Assembly: GCF_017743735.1 (NCBI RefSeq)
Contig: NZ_JAGHRO010000002.1
Coordinates: 558,001 to 622,000 of the forward strand
Reading direction: 5' to 3'
Source of the DNA: Shimia sp. R9_2
GTDB taxonomy: Bacteria; Pseudomonadota; Alphaproteobacteria; Rhodobacterales; Rhodobacteraceae
Length of the DNA: 64,000 bases
The translations under genes were made by a program, and so were the position numbers. Below, piece after piece: positions 38,036 to 47,177 of this stretch (positions are counted from its first letter, which is position 1; the number at the start of each line of letters is the position of its first letter). Under the pieces are notes generated by a model. The model had not been told where the DNA came from. It searched no databases and saw nothing but the letters and a program-made list of their open reading frames with translations.

Positions 38036-39109
38036 CTATACCGCAGGCATCTGCTGCGTCGCGCAGTGAATGCCGCCGCCAAGCTCTCCCAACGGGTCCA
38101 CGTTCAGCGTGACAATCTCGCGTCCGGGATAGTGCTTCGCCAGCGCCGCGCGGGCGATCGCGTCGGTTTCCCTGTCGCCAAACTCCGCTGCAATGACTGC
38201 GCCGTTACACACGTAGTAATTCGCATAGGACGCCACAAAATCGAGGCTTTGAACACGGCGGTCATAAGGTTCCGGGATCACGTCAACCTCAAGCCCTGCA
38301 GCAACAAGCACATCATGCGTATCAAGTGCAGCCGCGTGAAACGGGTCGCGCAGATCCGGTGCGTCGGGGAGATTCATCAAGACTCGCCCCGGCCCCGTGA
38401 ACCGCGCAAGACTGTCGATGTGGTAATCCGTGATGTCCTCACCCCAGACACCCTCAGACCAAATCATCCGCTCGGCGCCATAGGCGCTCAGCAACCTCCG
38501 TTCGATCTCATCTCTTGAAAGGCCGGGATTGCGGTTCTCATTCACCCAACTGCTTTCATGCGCCATGAGCAGGCCGTGACCATCCTGCTCAACACCTCCC
38601 GCCTCGCCACGCAGACCAGACGGCAGAAGCGAGAGCCCCAGCCTCTCTGCCAAACGCGCCGCAATTTGGCCGTCGCGTCGATGGATCTGTTTCTCGCCCC
38701 AACCATTGAACTGAATGTGGCTCACCGCCAATCCATCCTGGCCGTCCACCACAAAGATCGGGCCGGAATCCCGACACCAGAGATCCTCAGTGGGAATGTC
38801 CCAAAGCTCGACTGCGTCAGACAACTTTGCTTGCGCCCCGCTGTGATCCTCTTTGGCCGCCAGCATCACAACCGGTTCAAACGCGGAAATCGCATTGGCA
38901 ATGTCCGCAATGGTCTGCTGGGTCATCTCGCGAAAGACCGGATCTGAATGCACCTGCCGATTGATCGGCCATTGCATGAACGTCCGCTGGTGCGGTGCCT
39001 CCTCAGGCGGCACATAAAACCGGCTTTCAGCCGCACCACCGGCGGCCCCGAAAAGGCTGGTCAGCCCCGCCGCGCCACTTGTCAAAATCATCTCCCGACG
39101 CCTCATCAT
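38036..39109 (-). CDS. Agmatine-deiminase-family protein with predicted Tat signal
   Basis: A 357-residue guanidino-group hydrolase of the porphyromonas-type peptidylarginine deiminase/agmatine deiminase family. The catalytic Cys lies in GGGIHCATQQ near the end, and the conserved DLWCRDSGP and HIDSLARF stretches are present. Ordinary agmatine deiminases are cytosolic; this one starts MMRRREMILTSGAAGLTSLF, a twin-arginine-like leader, so it is probably exported. GAGG precedes ATG 39109. It lies downstream of a DUF1989 gene on the same strand, with an 11-bp repeat array between them. Confidence 0.83.
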   Translation of the reverse strand: MMRRREMILTSGAAGLTSLFGAAGGAAESRFYVPPEEAPHQRTFMQWPINRQVHSDPVFREMTQQTIADIANAISAFEPVVMLAAKEDHSGAQAKLSDAVELWDIPTEDLWCRDSGPIFVVDGQDGLAVSHIQFNGWGEKQIHRRDGQIAARLAERLGLSLLPSGLRGEAGGVEQDGHGLLMAHESSWVNENRNPGLSRDEIERRLLSAYGAERMIWSEGVWGEDITDYHIDSLARFTGPGRVLMNLPDAPDLRDPFHAAALDTHDVLVAAGLEVDVIPEPYDRRVQSLDFVASYANYYVCNGAVIAAEFGDRETDAIARAALAKHYPGREIVTLNVDPLGELGGGIHCATQQMPAV

Positions 39110-39213
39110 TTTGCCGTCCTCATCCACGCTTTTAGCACCGGCCAAACCGCCCCTCGACAGCGGTCCAAAACACCTTTGCCACAATGGTTAACGCCGTTTG
39201 GGCACCGAAATTC

Positions 39214-39257
39214 GGCACCTACGCGATAACGTCGCAATACAGACGCGATACCGACGC
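39214..39257. repeat. Array A: four tandem 11-bp units (consensus RATACCGACGC)
   Basis: Units are GGCACCTACGC, GATAACGTCGC, AATACAGACGC and GATACCGACGC, without spacers. The array begins about 105 bp upstream of the agmatine-deiminase-like gene. CCGAAATTCGG, a small dyad, lies just before it, and AATGGTTAACG occurs on both sides (39183-39193, 39265-39275). The same array type is at 63008-63051. Confidence 0.7.
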
Positions 39258-39269
39258 TCAAAAAAATGG

Positions 39270-40130
39270 TTAACGCGCCCTGCCGTGGCTTCGATCATAG
39301 CCATTGATGGCCGGGCTTTCCCAACCGTCCAGCGCCCCTTCAGTGGGGGCAAAAACCTCCACCAACAGTGGGTGGCACGCTGCGGCATCACTGCTGTGCT
39401 CCGCCGAACAATCGCCGCCCGGGCAAGCGCTCAAAGCGCCCAACAGATCGATTTCGGCAAAGGCCTCAAGATAGTCTCCGGGTCGCACCGGGCTTGCCTT
39501 CATGAAGTACTGGCCAGTGTCGCGTGTGAAACCCGTGCACATGAAAACGTTAAGAACGTCGTGCACATGAGGCTCCGCCTCCTCAAGGCTGATCCCCTGA
39601 TGCGCCGCCAGGGCGCGGGTTAGATTTGAATGACAGCAATAGTGATATTGATCCCCACTCAGCAAATTGCCGGTGTATGGGTCACAGCGCGTGCCAATCA
39701 CGTCATGGACGGAGCCACCGTAGGCGTCGATCCCGTACCAGCCAAGCGTATCAGTCACGATCGTCGCCATTGGGCGCAGGCTAGGCAGGCTTGACCACAT
39801 GCGCTCACCCGTCGTGATGTGGGTGCCATGCAAAGCTCTTGTTTTCCCCGAGAAAAAACGCTCGCTCAAATCATTGAGGTTCCACAGATTGAGATCACCC
39901 ACCTGCGGTCCTTCGACAGAGGTGATGCGAAAGAAATGCCCAGCAGGCACCTCAAAACACCGCGCATCTCTTGCCGGGATCAGCACCTCATCCACCTTCT
40001 TGGCCCCTTCTCTGGCAGCTTGGTAAAGCGCCAGAGGTGGTGTCGGCAAAGTGATGTTTGGATAACAGATCACCGGCTTGATGGCGCGGCGGTCTTCGGC
40101 ATCGGCGGGGGGCAGGATCGTCTCAGTCAT
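39270..40130 (-). CDS. DUF1989 (urea carboxylase-associated) family protein
   Basis: A 286-residue DUF1989 protein. It carries IPARDARCFEVPAGHFFRI, GPQVGDLNLWN and the Cys-rich GSVHDVIGTRCDPYTG motif. Some DUF1989 proteins (CgdA/CgdB) deiminate carboxyguanidine in guanidine breakdown, while others are aminomethyl-related or unknown. Start 40130 is preferred over 40166. Its placement with an agmatine-deiminase-like gene hints at guanidino-compound metabolism, but urea amidolyase or guanidine carboxylase genes are not in the window. Confidence 0.8.
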   Translation of the reverse strand: MTETILPPADAEDRRAIKPVICYPNITLPTPPLALYQAAREGAKKVDEVLIPARDARCFEVPAGHFFRITSVEGPQVGDLNLWNLNDLSERFFSGKTRALHGTHITTGERMWSSLPSLRPMATIVTDTLGWYGIDAYGGSVHDVIGTRCDPYTGNLLSGDQYHYCCHSNLTRALAAHQGISLEEAEPHVHDVLNVFMCTGFTRDTGQYFMKASPVRPGDYLEAFAEIDLLGALSACPGGDCSAEHSSDAAACHPLLVEVFAPTEGALDGWESPAINGYDRSHGRAR

Positions 40131-40191
40131 GGCGCGATCCTGCCCCCAATTGTTAACGCGTTGCAATGGCTATCCGCAACGCACGCTGGAG

Positions 40192-40626
40192 TTAGTTCAC
40201 AGTAATCGTGATGACCTCTGATACCACAGGTGGCGTATGCGGCACATGGAACTCGTCTCCCAGCACGAGCTGCAGCGTATGTGTGCCCGGCGGAAGGTCC
40301 AAACTCACTTCGGTTTGCCCGCCCCCGAAATGGCGGTGATTGTCATCTGTTGGAACCCCGTTTTCAAGCAGATCCGCATCGTCAGCCCCCTCCCCCAAAG
40401 GGGGGCGATTGATGAAAATATGGTGGTGCCCGGTGTTCTCCACTTCCGTCCCCGCAGGCGCAACCCCCATCCCGGTCAGGCCAAACTGCACCACAAACGG
40501 AGACTGCACCGAGGCGCCATCTTCAATATTGATGAAGTAAACTTCCGCCCCTTCAGGCGATGGCGCACCACCGGCAAGTGCTTGAGAACCAAAGGCTATC
40601 AGCGCCGCAGCGAACAAGTGTTTCAT
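40192..40626 (-). CDS. DUF4399 secreted protein
   Basis: A 144-residue exported protein with the signal peptide MKHLFAAALIAFGSQALAGG. The mature part matches DUF4399: VYFINIEDGASVQSPFVVQFG, NTGHHHIFIN and LPPGTHTLQLVLGDEFHVPH. The clustered histidines (GHHHIF, DNHRHFGGG) suggest metal binding, though this is not shown for the family. It lies 61 bp upstream of the DUF1989 gene and 66 bp after the FAD dehydrogenase on the same strand. Confidence 0.85.
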   Translation of the reverse strand: MKHLFAAALIAFGSQALAGGAPSPEGAEVYFINIEDGASVQSPFVVQFGLTGMGVAPAGTEVENTGHHHIFINRPPLGEGADDADLLENGVPTDDNHRHFGGGQTEVSLDLPPGTHTLQLVLGDEFHVPHTPPVVSEVITITVN

Positions 40627-40692
40627 ACCAATTCCTCCCGTAACTCTTTAAAACAACGGGAGCCTAGCATGGCAGATCACACAGGCCTAACG

Positions 40693-42333
40693 CTAAACCG
40701 CACGCCCCGCTGCACGCCCAGAGAATATGCATCCGCCAAGGAAAGTACCCTCCAGCGCGTTGTAGCCGTGATAGCCGCCACCGCCAAATCCAGCCACTTC
40801 TCCCGCAGCGAACAGCCCGTCAAAGGCGCTCCCATCGGGCTTCAGAACCTGCCCAGTTTCATCCGTATGCAGTCCTCCGAGAGATTTTCGCGTAAGGATA
40901 TTGAGCCGCACAGCGATCAAAGGACCATTGGCCAGGTCGAGAATCCGGTGCGGTTTCGCTGTACGGATCAACCGATCCCCGCGAAAGGCGCGCGCTCCCC
41001 GGATCGCAGTGATCTGCGCATCCTTGCTGAACGGGTTCTCGATTTGGGCATCCCGTGCAACAATCTGATCCCGGATTTTTTCAAGGTTGACAGGAACTTC
41101 GGGCGTGAGCGCATTCATTCCCGCCACCAGCGTTTCCAGGTCATCAGCGACCACAAAATCCTCGCCATGACGCTTGAACGCTTCAATCGGAGCTGGCGCC
41201 CCCTTGGACATCAACCGCCCCTTGAGCACTTCGATAAACTTACCGGACGTCAGATCCGGGTTTTGTTCAGAACCCGACAGCGCGAACTCTTTTTCGATGA
41301 TCTTCTGCGTGAGGATAAACCAGCTGTGCTCATGCCCCGTAGAGAGAATGCGCTTGAGGGTGCCAAGGCTGTCAAATCCCGGCAAATAAGGTGCTTCCAT
41401 ACGGGTGCCCAAGGCGTCAAACCACATAGAGCTGGGCCCCGGCAGCACCCGAATGCCATGGTTTGGCCAGATCGGATCCCAATTGGCCAGCCCTTCAGTG
41501 TAGTGCCACATCCGATCCCCATTGATGATCGCTGCACCCGCTGTCTCTGCTACGCGCTGCATCTGCCCATCGACATAGTCAGGCACCCCAGCCACCATAC
41601 GCTTAGGAGGCTTGCCCAACCGGCCTTCAGGCCAATAGCGCCGCACCATATCGTGGTCGCCACCAATCCCACCGGTGGTAAGAACCACAGCCGAAGCGCG
41701 CAGTTCAAAATCTGACACGACGTCACGGGTGGTAGAGCGGCCGCGCTCTGCATCGTCGTCGGCGAGAACTTCGCCGCGCACGCCTTTAACCGTGCCATTT
41801 TCCACAATGAGATCAGTTACTTTTCGGCGAAAGAGCAGTGCAATCTTACCCTCTGCTGACAGATTGCGCACATCACGCTCAAACGGCGCAACAACGCCCG
41901 GGCCGGTCCCCCACGTGATGTGAAACCGCGGTACGGAATTGCCGTGACCATGCGCCATAGCCCCGCCGCGCTCGGCCCAGCCAACCACAGGAAACCACCG
42001 CATTCCAATGCTGTGGAGCCAACTGCGCATCTCCCCGCCTGCAAACGAGAGATAAGCCTCGGCCACCTTGCGGGGGTTGGCATCTTCAGGACGGTCAAAC
42101 TGCGCTGACCCCATCCAATCATTGTAGGCCAACTCTGCGCTGTCCTTGACCCCCATGCGCCGCTGCTCGGGAGTATCGATCATGAAGAGGCCGCCAAGGC
42201 TCCAGAAAGCCTGCCCTCCTAGGCTCTGCTCTCCCTCCTGATCCAGCAAAAGAACCTTTCGCCCCCGCAGCGCAGCTTCACGCGCCGCTACGATCCCAGC
42301 CAGCCCGCCGCCTACGATGATCACATCGGTCAT
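40693..42333 (-). CDS. FAD-binding dehydrogenase (KsdD/fumarate-reductase flavoprotein-like)
   Basis: A 546-residue flavoprotein. The N-terminal dinucleotide site is VIIVGGGLAGIVAAREAALRG and the C-terminal FAD contacts include GLFAAGEVAGFGGGGYHGYNA and LEGTFLGGCIFSGRAAG. It belongs to the FAD-binding-2 dehydrogenases related to 3-ketosteroid delta-1-dehydrogenase and urocanate/fumarate reductases; no steroid genes are nearby, so the substrate is unknown. GGAGG lies seven bases before ATG 42333. It is probably the first gene of the group that runs to the agmatine-deiminase-like gene. Confidence 0.85.
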   Translation of the reverse strand: MTDVIIVGGGLAGIVAAREAALRGRKVLLLDQEGEQSLGGQAFWSLGGLFMIDTPEQRRMGVKDSAELAYNDWMGSAQFDRPEDANPRKVAEAYLSFAGGEMRSWLHSIGMRWFPVVGWAERGGAMAHGHGNSVPRFHITWGTGPGVVAPFERDVRNLSAEGKIALLFRRKVTDLIVENGTVKGVRGEVLADDDAERGRSTTRDVVSDFELRASAVVLTTGGIGGDHDMVRRYWPEGRLGKPPKRMVAGVPDYVDGQMQRVAETAGAAIINGDRMWHYTEGLANWDPIWPNHGIRVLPGPSSMWFDALGTRMEAPYLPGFDSLGTLKRILSTGHEHSWFILTQKIIEKEFALSGSEQNPDLTSGKFIEVLKGRLMSKGAPAPIEAFKRHGEDFVVADDLETLVAGMNALTPEVPVNLEKIRDQIVARDAQIENPFSKDAQITAIRGARAFRGDRLIRTAKPHRILDLANGPLIAVRLNILTRKSLGGLHTDETGQVLKPDGSAFDGLFAAGEVAGFGGGGYHGYNALEGTFLGGCIFSGRAAGRAV

Positions 42334-42435
42334 TGTGCTTCCTCCCCTTTGGCAAAGGCTAGCCAGCGGCCAGCCAAGGACCAAGACCGACCTTACGTAA
42401 ACATAAGGCCATCAAGCCCTGAGGGAGAAACGCAA

Positions 42436-42461
42436 AAAGCGCCCCAACCAGGAGGCGCTTT
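42436..42461 (-). terminator. Terminator of the 52-residue gene
   Basis: An 8-bp stem AAAGCGCC / GGCGCTTT with a 10-base loop; on the minus strand it ends in TTTTT. It lies 23 bp past the small gene stop. Confidence 0.78.
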
Positions 42462-42483
42462 CAACAAGCTTCAATGTGCAGGC

Positions 42484-42642
42484 TTAGGCTGCTTTCACAT
42501 ACTCGAAGTAGGTTTCTTCATCGCTGTCCTGCACCAAAACCGGGCGGCGTGGCGGCTCGGAGTAATATGCGTAGGCTTGCTCCAGCACCTCCAGGGCGCG
42601 CGCTGCAAAATCTTCTGGGGTGTTTGTCTCTAGGGCGGACAT
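42484..42642 (-). CDS. Small 52-residue conserved-looking protein
   Basis: Reading the minus strand from ATG 42642 gives a 52-residue acidic protein starting MSALETNTPEDF, with an aromatic middle (AYAYYSEPPRRPVL) and ending EETYFEYVKAA. Support comes from GGAGA seven bases before the ATG, a terminator right after the stop, and protein-like composition. It is not in the same frame as any neighbour and contains no signal peptide. No function is recognised. Confidence 0.68.
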   Translation of the reverse strand: MSALETNTPEDFAARALEVLEQAYAYYSEPPRRPVLVQDSDEETYFEYVKAA

Positions 42643-42779
42643 GGGCAGTCTCCGTATTCACATCTGACCTCCTTCCCTGCTCCTTCATATAGCTAAGCCA
42701 ACAAAGTCAAAGAACTGCTCAAATGGCAAAGGCGCCATGCAATCTGCGCAGAGGCAACGTCCCAACAAACAAAAGAAAA

Positions 42780-42796
42780 GGGCCCGAAACGGGCCC
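42780..42796 (-). terminator. Terminator of the sdh operon
   Basis: A 7-bp perfect stem GGGCCCG / CGGGCCC with a 3-base loop; the minus strand continues with TTTTCTTTTG. It is 26 bp past the sdhB stop. Confidence 0.8.
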
Positions 42797-42821
42797 TCGT
42801 CAAAGTCGCATGTGTCTGAAA

Positions 42822-43601
42822 TCAGACGTGGCGCTCCACCAGCATCTTCTTGATCTCTGCAATGGCCTTCGCCGGGTTCAGACCCTTCGGGCACGTCTTT
42901 GCACAGTTCATTATGGTGTGGCAGCGGTAGAGCTTGAACGGATCTTCCAGCTCATCCAGACGCTCGCCTGTCGCCTCATCGCGGCTGTCAATGATCCAGC
43001 GATAGGCGTGCAACAGCGCTGCTGGGCCGAGATATTTATCGCCGTTCCACCAGTAGCTTGGGCAGGAAGTGGAGCAGGATGCACACATCACACATTCATA
43101 CAGCCCGTCGAGTTTTTTGCGGTCCTCGATCGACTGACGCCACTCTTTTGCCGGACGGTTGGTCTTGGTTTCCAGCCACGGCATGATCGACGCGTGCTGC
43201 GCATAGAAATGGGTCAGATCCGGGATCAGGTCTTTCACCACCGGCATATGCGGCAGCGGGTAGATCTTCACATCGCCCTTGATCTCGTCCAGACCATAGA
43301 TACAGGCCAGCGTGTTGATCCCGTCGATGTTCATCGCACAGGATCCACAGATGCCTTCACGGCAAGAGCGACGGAAGGTCAGGGTTGGGTCAATCTCGTT
43401 CTTGATCTTGATCAGCGCATCCAGAACCATCGGACCACATTTGTCCATGTCCAGGAAATAGGTATCCACCTGAGGGTTTTTGCCGTCATCCGGATTCCAG
43501 CGGTAGATCTGGAACTTGCGCACATTCGTAGCGCCTTCCGGCTTTGGCCAGGTTTTGCCGGTCATAATCCGGGAGTTCTTGGGGAGGGCAAATTCGACCA
43601 T
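42822..43601 (-). CDS. sdhB: Succinate dehydrogenase iron-sulfur subunit
   Basis: A 259-residue SdhB that passes electrons from the flavoprotein to the membrane subunits. The 2Fe-2S ligands are in [15 protein letters not shown], the 4Fe-4S and 3Fe-4S ligands in [12 protein letters not shown] and [17 protein letters not shown]. Length is normal. It is the last gene of the operon and lies 139 bp after an unknown secreted-protein gene rather than directly behind sdhA. Confidence 0.96.
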   Translation of the reverse strand: MVEFALPKNSRIMTGKTWPKPEGATNVRKFQIYRWNPDDGKNPQVDTYFLDMDKCGPMVLDALIKIKNEIDPTLTFRRSCREGICGSCAMNIDGINTLACIYGLDEIKGDVKIYPLPHMPVVKDLIPDLTHFYAQHASIMPWLETKTNRPAKEWRQSIEDRKKLDGLYECVMCASCSTSCPSYWWNGDKYLGPAALLHAYRWIIDSRDEATGERLDELEDPFKLYRCHTIMNCAKTCPKGLNPAKAIAEIKKMLVERHV

Positions 43602-43740
43602 CGTCTTTCCTTCCTACACGTGGGCGCGCAAACTGCGCTTACCTTCGTTCCTGTTCAAACACTCTGATGCCGCATTCACACATGCGCGGAGCATTCGGTT
43701 GTTTCTGATCACCTGGCCTAAACGGCCACGTTTCCGCTCC

Positions 43741-44283
43741 TTAGCGGCAGTATTGAGCCCCACCGTGCAACACATCGGAATGACGAGAGCAGCCGGAATG
43801 GAATTCAACACCAGCATATTTTGCTCCGCCTTCACGACGCACACATTCACGGTAGTCGCGCTGGATGGTTCCCCACGTCAGCGCATTACCAAGAGCGGCA
43901 CCTGCGAAAAAGTTGCCGCCGAGAGATGCGTTTATGGCTCCAATGACAACAGTGCCGATGACAAAGCCCTGAATACGTTCCTGCTGACAGACATCAGGTC
44001 CGCTCGCCACCTTGTCGCCATCTGCAACACCAAAGGCACCATTGTCATATTGGACGTTGTAGTTGTCCTGGAGGCAGTCATTCACATTGCGCGCACCACG
44101 TTCGGTGCCACCCGCATCTGCGACGACCACTGGCACCTTGTCGAACTCTGTAACCTTATAGGCACCTTGGGAACCTGTATCGACAATGCACTGGCTAATT
44201 TGTTGAACAACAAGTGTTTCGTCCGCCATAACTTGAGTTGCGGCAATTGCTGCCATCATGACGCCAGTGCAAATTCGTTTCAT
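43741..44283 (-). CDS. Unknown secreted Cys-rich protein inside the sdh operon
   Basis: A 180-residue protein with signal peptide [20 protein letters not shown]. The mature part has six cysteines (for example SQCIVD, NDCLQD, VCQQE, RECVRR) and a Gly/Ala-rich hydrophobic segment (VIGTVVIGAINASLGGNFFA) like a glycine zipper, so it may associate with a membrane. Its ATG shares a base with the sdhA stop (TGATG), which implies coupled translation. No known family recognised; it is not an SDH subunit or a known assembly factor. Confidence 0.82.
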   Translation of the reverse strand: MKRICTGVMMAAIAATQVMADETLVVQQISQCIVDTGSQGAYKVTEFDKVPVVVADAGGTERGARNVNDCLQDNYNVQYDNGAFGVADGDKVASGPDVCQQERIQGFVIGTVVIGAINASLGGNFFAGAALGNALTWGTIQRDYRECVRREGGAKYAGVEFHSGCSRHSDVLHGGAQYCR

Positions 44284-46091
44284 CAGAAGGTTCTCGCTTT
44301 AGGTGCAATCTTTTTAAGTTCGATTCCACCCTCCTCTTCTTTGGTCAGCGGGTCAACAATCACAGGGCGATAAGATAGTTCAACTTTATCGCCTTCTACG
44401 CGGCTCACTGTGTGAACACGCCAGTTCGCGTCATCACGCTCAGAGTAGTCTTCGTGTGCGTGCGCACCGCGGCTTTCTTTACGGGCTTCCGCACCGTGGA
44501 TCGTCGCCAGTGCGTTTGGCATCAGATTGGTCAGTTCAAGCGTTTCCATCAGATCGCTGTTCCAGACCAAAGAGGTGTCGGTGACGTGCAGATCATCGAT
44601 CTTGCCCGCAATAGCCGTCATCTTCTCAACGCCTTCTTTCAGCGTCTTATCGGTACGGAATACCGCCGCATCCGCCTGCATGGTGCGCTGCATTTCAAGG
44701 CGAAGCTCAGCAGTCGGCGCGCCGCCTTTGGCGTAGCGCAGACCATCAAAGCGCGCGAATGCTGCATCCACCGACGCTTGGTTCAGGACCGGGTTCGGAG
44801 CATCTGCATCCACCACCTTGCCGGCGCGGATTGCGGAAGCGCGGCCAAACACCACAAGGTCAATCAGAGAGTTGGAGCCCAGACGGTTCGCACCGTGAAC
44901 AGAGGCACAGCCCGCTTCACCTACGGCCATCAGGCCGGGGACCACCGCAGTTGGATCTTCTGCGGTTGGGTTCAGCACTTCGCCCCAATAGTTGGTCGGA
45001 ATACCGCCCATGTTGTAGTGCACGGTTGGCAGAACCGGGATCGGCTCTTTGGTCACATCCACACCCGCAAAAATCTTTGCAGATTCAGAGATGCCAGGCA
45101 GACGTTCCGCCAGCGCTTCGGCAGGCAGGTGGTTCAGGTTCAGGTGAATGTGGTCGCCATTCTCGCCCACACCGCGGCCTTCACGGATCTCCATGGTCAT
45201 GGAGCGCGAAACATAGTCGCGTGGAGCGAGGTCTTTATACTGCGGAGCGTAACGCTCCATGAAGCGCTCACCTTCGGAGTTGGTCAGGTAACCACCTTCG
45301 CCGCGCGCACCTTCCGTAATCAGGCAGCCAGAACCATAGATACCGGTTGGGTGGAATTGGACAAACTCCATGTCCTGCAGCGCAAGACCTGCGCGGGCCA
45401 CCATGCCGCCACCATCGCCGGTGCAGGTGTGCGCAGAGGTCGCGGAGAAGTAGGCACGGCCGTAGCCGCCAGTCGCCAGCACAACCATCTTGGCATTGAA
45501 GACATGCATGGTACCGTCATCAAGCTTCCAGCAGACAACCCCCTGGCACTGGCCGTCCTCAGACATGATCAGGTCAATCGCGAAATACTCGATGTAGAAT
45601 TCCGCGTTGTTTTTGACCGACTGACCGTAGAGCGTGTGCAGGATCGCGTGACCGGTCCGGTCTGCGGCGGCACAGGTCCGCTGCACGGCGGGACCTTCGC
45701 CAAATTCGGTGGTGTGGCCACCAAACGGACGCTGGTAGATTTTACCTTCTTCGGTCCGGGAGAACGGCACACCATAGTGCTCCAGCTCATAAACCGCCTT
45801 GGGGGCTTCACGCGCGAGGTATTCCATCGCGTCGGTGTCGCCCAGCCAGTCAGATCCTTTGACGGTGTCATACATGTGCCACTGCCAGTTATCCGGGCCC
45901 ATGTTGGAAAGGGACGCCGCGATGCCGCCCTGCGCGGCAACGGTGTGAGACCGGGTCGGGAAGACTTTGGTTACACAGGCCGTCCGCAGGCCCTGCTCGG
46001 CCATACCAAGAGTGGCGCGCAAACCAGCGCCACCGGCGCCCACCACGACCACGTCATATTCATGTGTTTCGTATTCGTATGCTGCTGTCAT
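44283..46091 (-). CDS. sdhA: Succinate dehydrogenase flavoprotein subunit
   Basis: A 602-residue SdhA that oxidises succinate to fumarate. The FAD site is [21 protein letters not shown]49 in [11 protein letters not shown] is the covalent flavin attachment site, and [20 protein letters not shown] and [20 protein letters not shown] are family motifs. Length is normal. It follows sdhD by 86 bp and is coupled to the unknown secreted-protein gene. Confidence 0.97.
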   Translation of the reverse strand: MTAAYEYETHEYDVVVVGAGGAGLRATLGMAEQGLRTACVTKVFPTRSHTVAAQGGIAASLSNMGPDNWQWHMYDTVKGSDWLGDTDAMEYLAREAPKAVYELEHYGVPFSRTEEGKIYQRPFGGHTTEFGEGPAVQRTCAAADRTGHAILHTLYGQSVKNNAEFYIEYFAIDLIMSEDGQCQGVVCWKLDDGTMHVFNAKMVVLATGGYGRAYFSATSAHTCTGDGGGMVARAGLALQDMEFVQFHPTGIYGSGCLITEGARGEGGYLTNSEGERFMERYAPQYKDLAPRDYVSRSMTMEIREGRGVGENGDHIHLNLNHLPAEALAERLPGISESAKIFAGVDVTKEPIPVLPTVHYNMGGIPTNYWGEVLNPTAEDPTAVVPGLMAVGEAGCASVHGANRLGSNSLIDLVVFGRASAIRAGKVVDADAPNPVLNQASVDAAFARFDGLRYAKGGAPTAELRLEMQRTMQADAAVFRTDKTLKEGVEKMTAIAGKIDDLHVTDTSLVWNSDLMETLELTNLMPNALATIHGAEARKESRGAHAHEDYSERDDANWRVHTVSRVEGDKVELSYRPVIVDPLTKEEEGGIELKKIAPKARTF

Positions 46092-46177
46092 CGGTTTTCA
46101 TCCTTGCCGCCGCTATGCAGGGCGTTCTGTTCACGGGAAGAGCGCTGGCGCCGCAGCCGAGGCCGGGCGCAACAGCG

Positions 46178-46549
46178 TTAGAGAGCGAGTTTGATCAGGG
46201 CAAACAGGCCCACAGCGATAATGGTGTAGCAAACAGCGCCAGCAGCGATGTAGGTCAGCTTCTCAGCGACGCCGTGCATGTAATCTTCGATCGCGTCTTG
46301 CGCTTCGTTTTTAATGTGGATGACACCCACAATCAGGGTCAGCGCGGAAATGATGGCCGGGAACGGCTTGCCGAAATAGGCCAGCACTTCTTCATGGGTG
46401 CCACCCAGACCAAAGCCGAAAGTCAGAACGAAGAGCGGGACCAAAACAACAAGCAAAGATGAGTTGATCATCATATGCCAGTGATGCTCGGTGCCCTTGC
46501 CGGAAGCTCCAGTGCCTTGCGCGCGTTTGCGGTCAGTCAGAAAATTCAT
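46178..46549 (-). CDS. sdhD: Succinate dehydrogenase membrane anchor subunit D
   Basis: A 123-residue membrane anchor with three helices. The heme/quinone region is HHWHMMINSSLLVVLVP and HIKNEAQDAIEDYMHG, typical of alphaproteobacterial SdhD. It lies 12 bp after sdhC. Confidence 0.9.
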   Translation of the reverse strand: MNFLTDRKRAQGTGASGKGTEHHWHMMINSSLLVVLVPLFVLTFGFGLGGTHEEVLAYFGKPFPAIISALTLIVGVIHIKNEAQDAIEDYMHGVAEKLTYIAAGAVCYTIIAVGLFALIKLAL

Positions 46550-46561
46550 CTTTTCAGCTCC

Positions 46562-46945
46562 TTACACGATCAGCGCGGTGAGAATGGCCAACACGGTGGC
46601 GCCAATGAACATACCTTTGCCAAGCGTGACAGCGGTGTCGATGTCGAGGCAGTAGCCGAAGTCCCAGATCACGTGACGCAGACGCCCCAGCATATGGTAA
46701 AACACTGCCCAGGAAGCGAGAAACAGGAAGACGTCGCCGATAAAGCTGCGCAGCAACCCATCGATGAAAGCAAAAGCGCTTTCAGAGGTTGCAGCCGCCA
46801 AAAGCCACCAAACAACAATTGCCGCAATCGGAATGAGGGCGATGCCGGTTATACGCACCATGATAGAAGACACGGAGGTCATCTGCGGGCGATAGATCTG
46901 CAAATGTGGGGAGAGCGGGCGCTCAATCCTTTTCACGTCAGCCAT
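46562..46945 (-). CDS. sdhC: Succinate dehydrogenase cytochrome b556 subunit C
   Basis: A 127-residue anchor with three helices. It begins with the conserved RPLSPHLQIYRPQ and SIMVRITG quinone-site pattern and contains HMLGRLRHVIWDFGY, with the heme-ligand His. First gene of sdhCDA-x-B. The promoter region upstream holds two TGTGATCACA-type palindromes. Confidence 0.93.
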   Translation of the reverse strand: MADVKRIERPLSPHLQIYRPQMTSVSSIMVRITGIALIPIAAIVVWWLLAAATSESAFAFIDGLLRSFIGDVFLFLASWAVFYHMLGRLRHVIWDFGYCLDIDTAVTLGKGMFIGATVLAILTALIV

Positions 46946-47060
46946 AATGAATCCTTTCAGGTTCCCTTGATGTCTTCTAACGGTTTTTTGCGATGTGTCA
47001 CCTTGGCGAAAGCTTAATTCACGCGGTTTTTTGACCCAATCGGAGGGATTTTTTTAATTT

Positions 47061-47090
47061 TGTGATCACACGTTTTTATTCGTGATCACA
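47061..47090 (-). promoter_or_regulatory. Paired palindromes TGTGATCACA upstream of sdhC
   Basis: TGTGATCACA (47061-47070) and CGTGATCACA (47081-47090) are 20 bp apart, about two helical turns, in AT-rich sequence 116-145 bp upstream of the sdhC start. The same pair is found before sucC at 55404-55434. Confidence 0.65.
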
Positions 47091-47177
47091 TTTTGCAATT
47101 AAAGTTTTTTTATCAGGAATTATTCACCCCAAGGGGTTACCATACCACTGCTTAACAGGCCCCTTACGTGTTGGCGC

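Noticed and set aside
39214..39257. CRISPR array
   Set aside because: Units are 11 bp with no spacers and there are no cas genes.
40237..41715. 492-codon open frame antisense to the FAD dehydrogenase and DUF4399 genes
   Set aside because: High GC keeps this frame open; the minus-strand genes have clear motifs and ribosome sites, the plus-strand frame has none.
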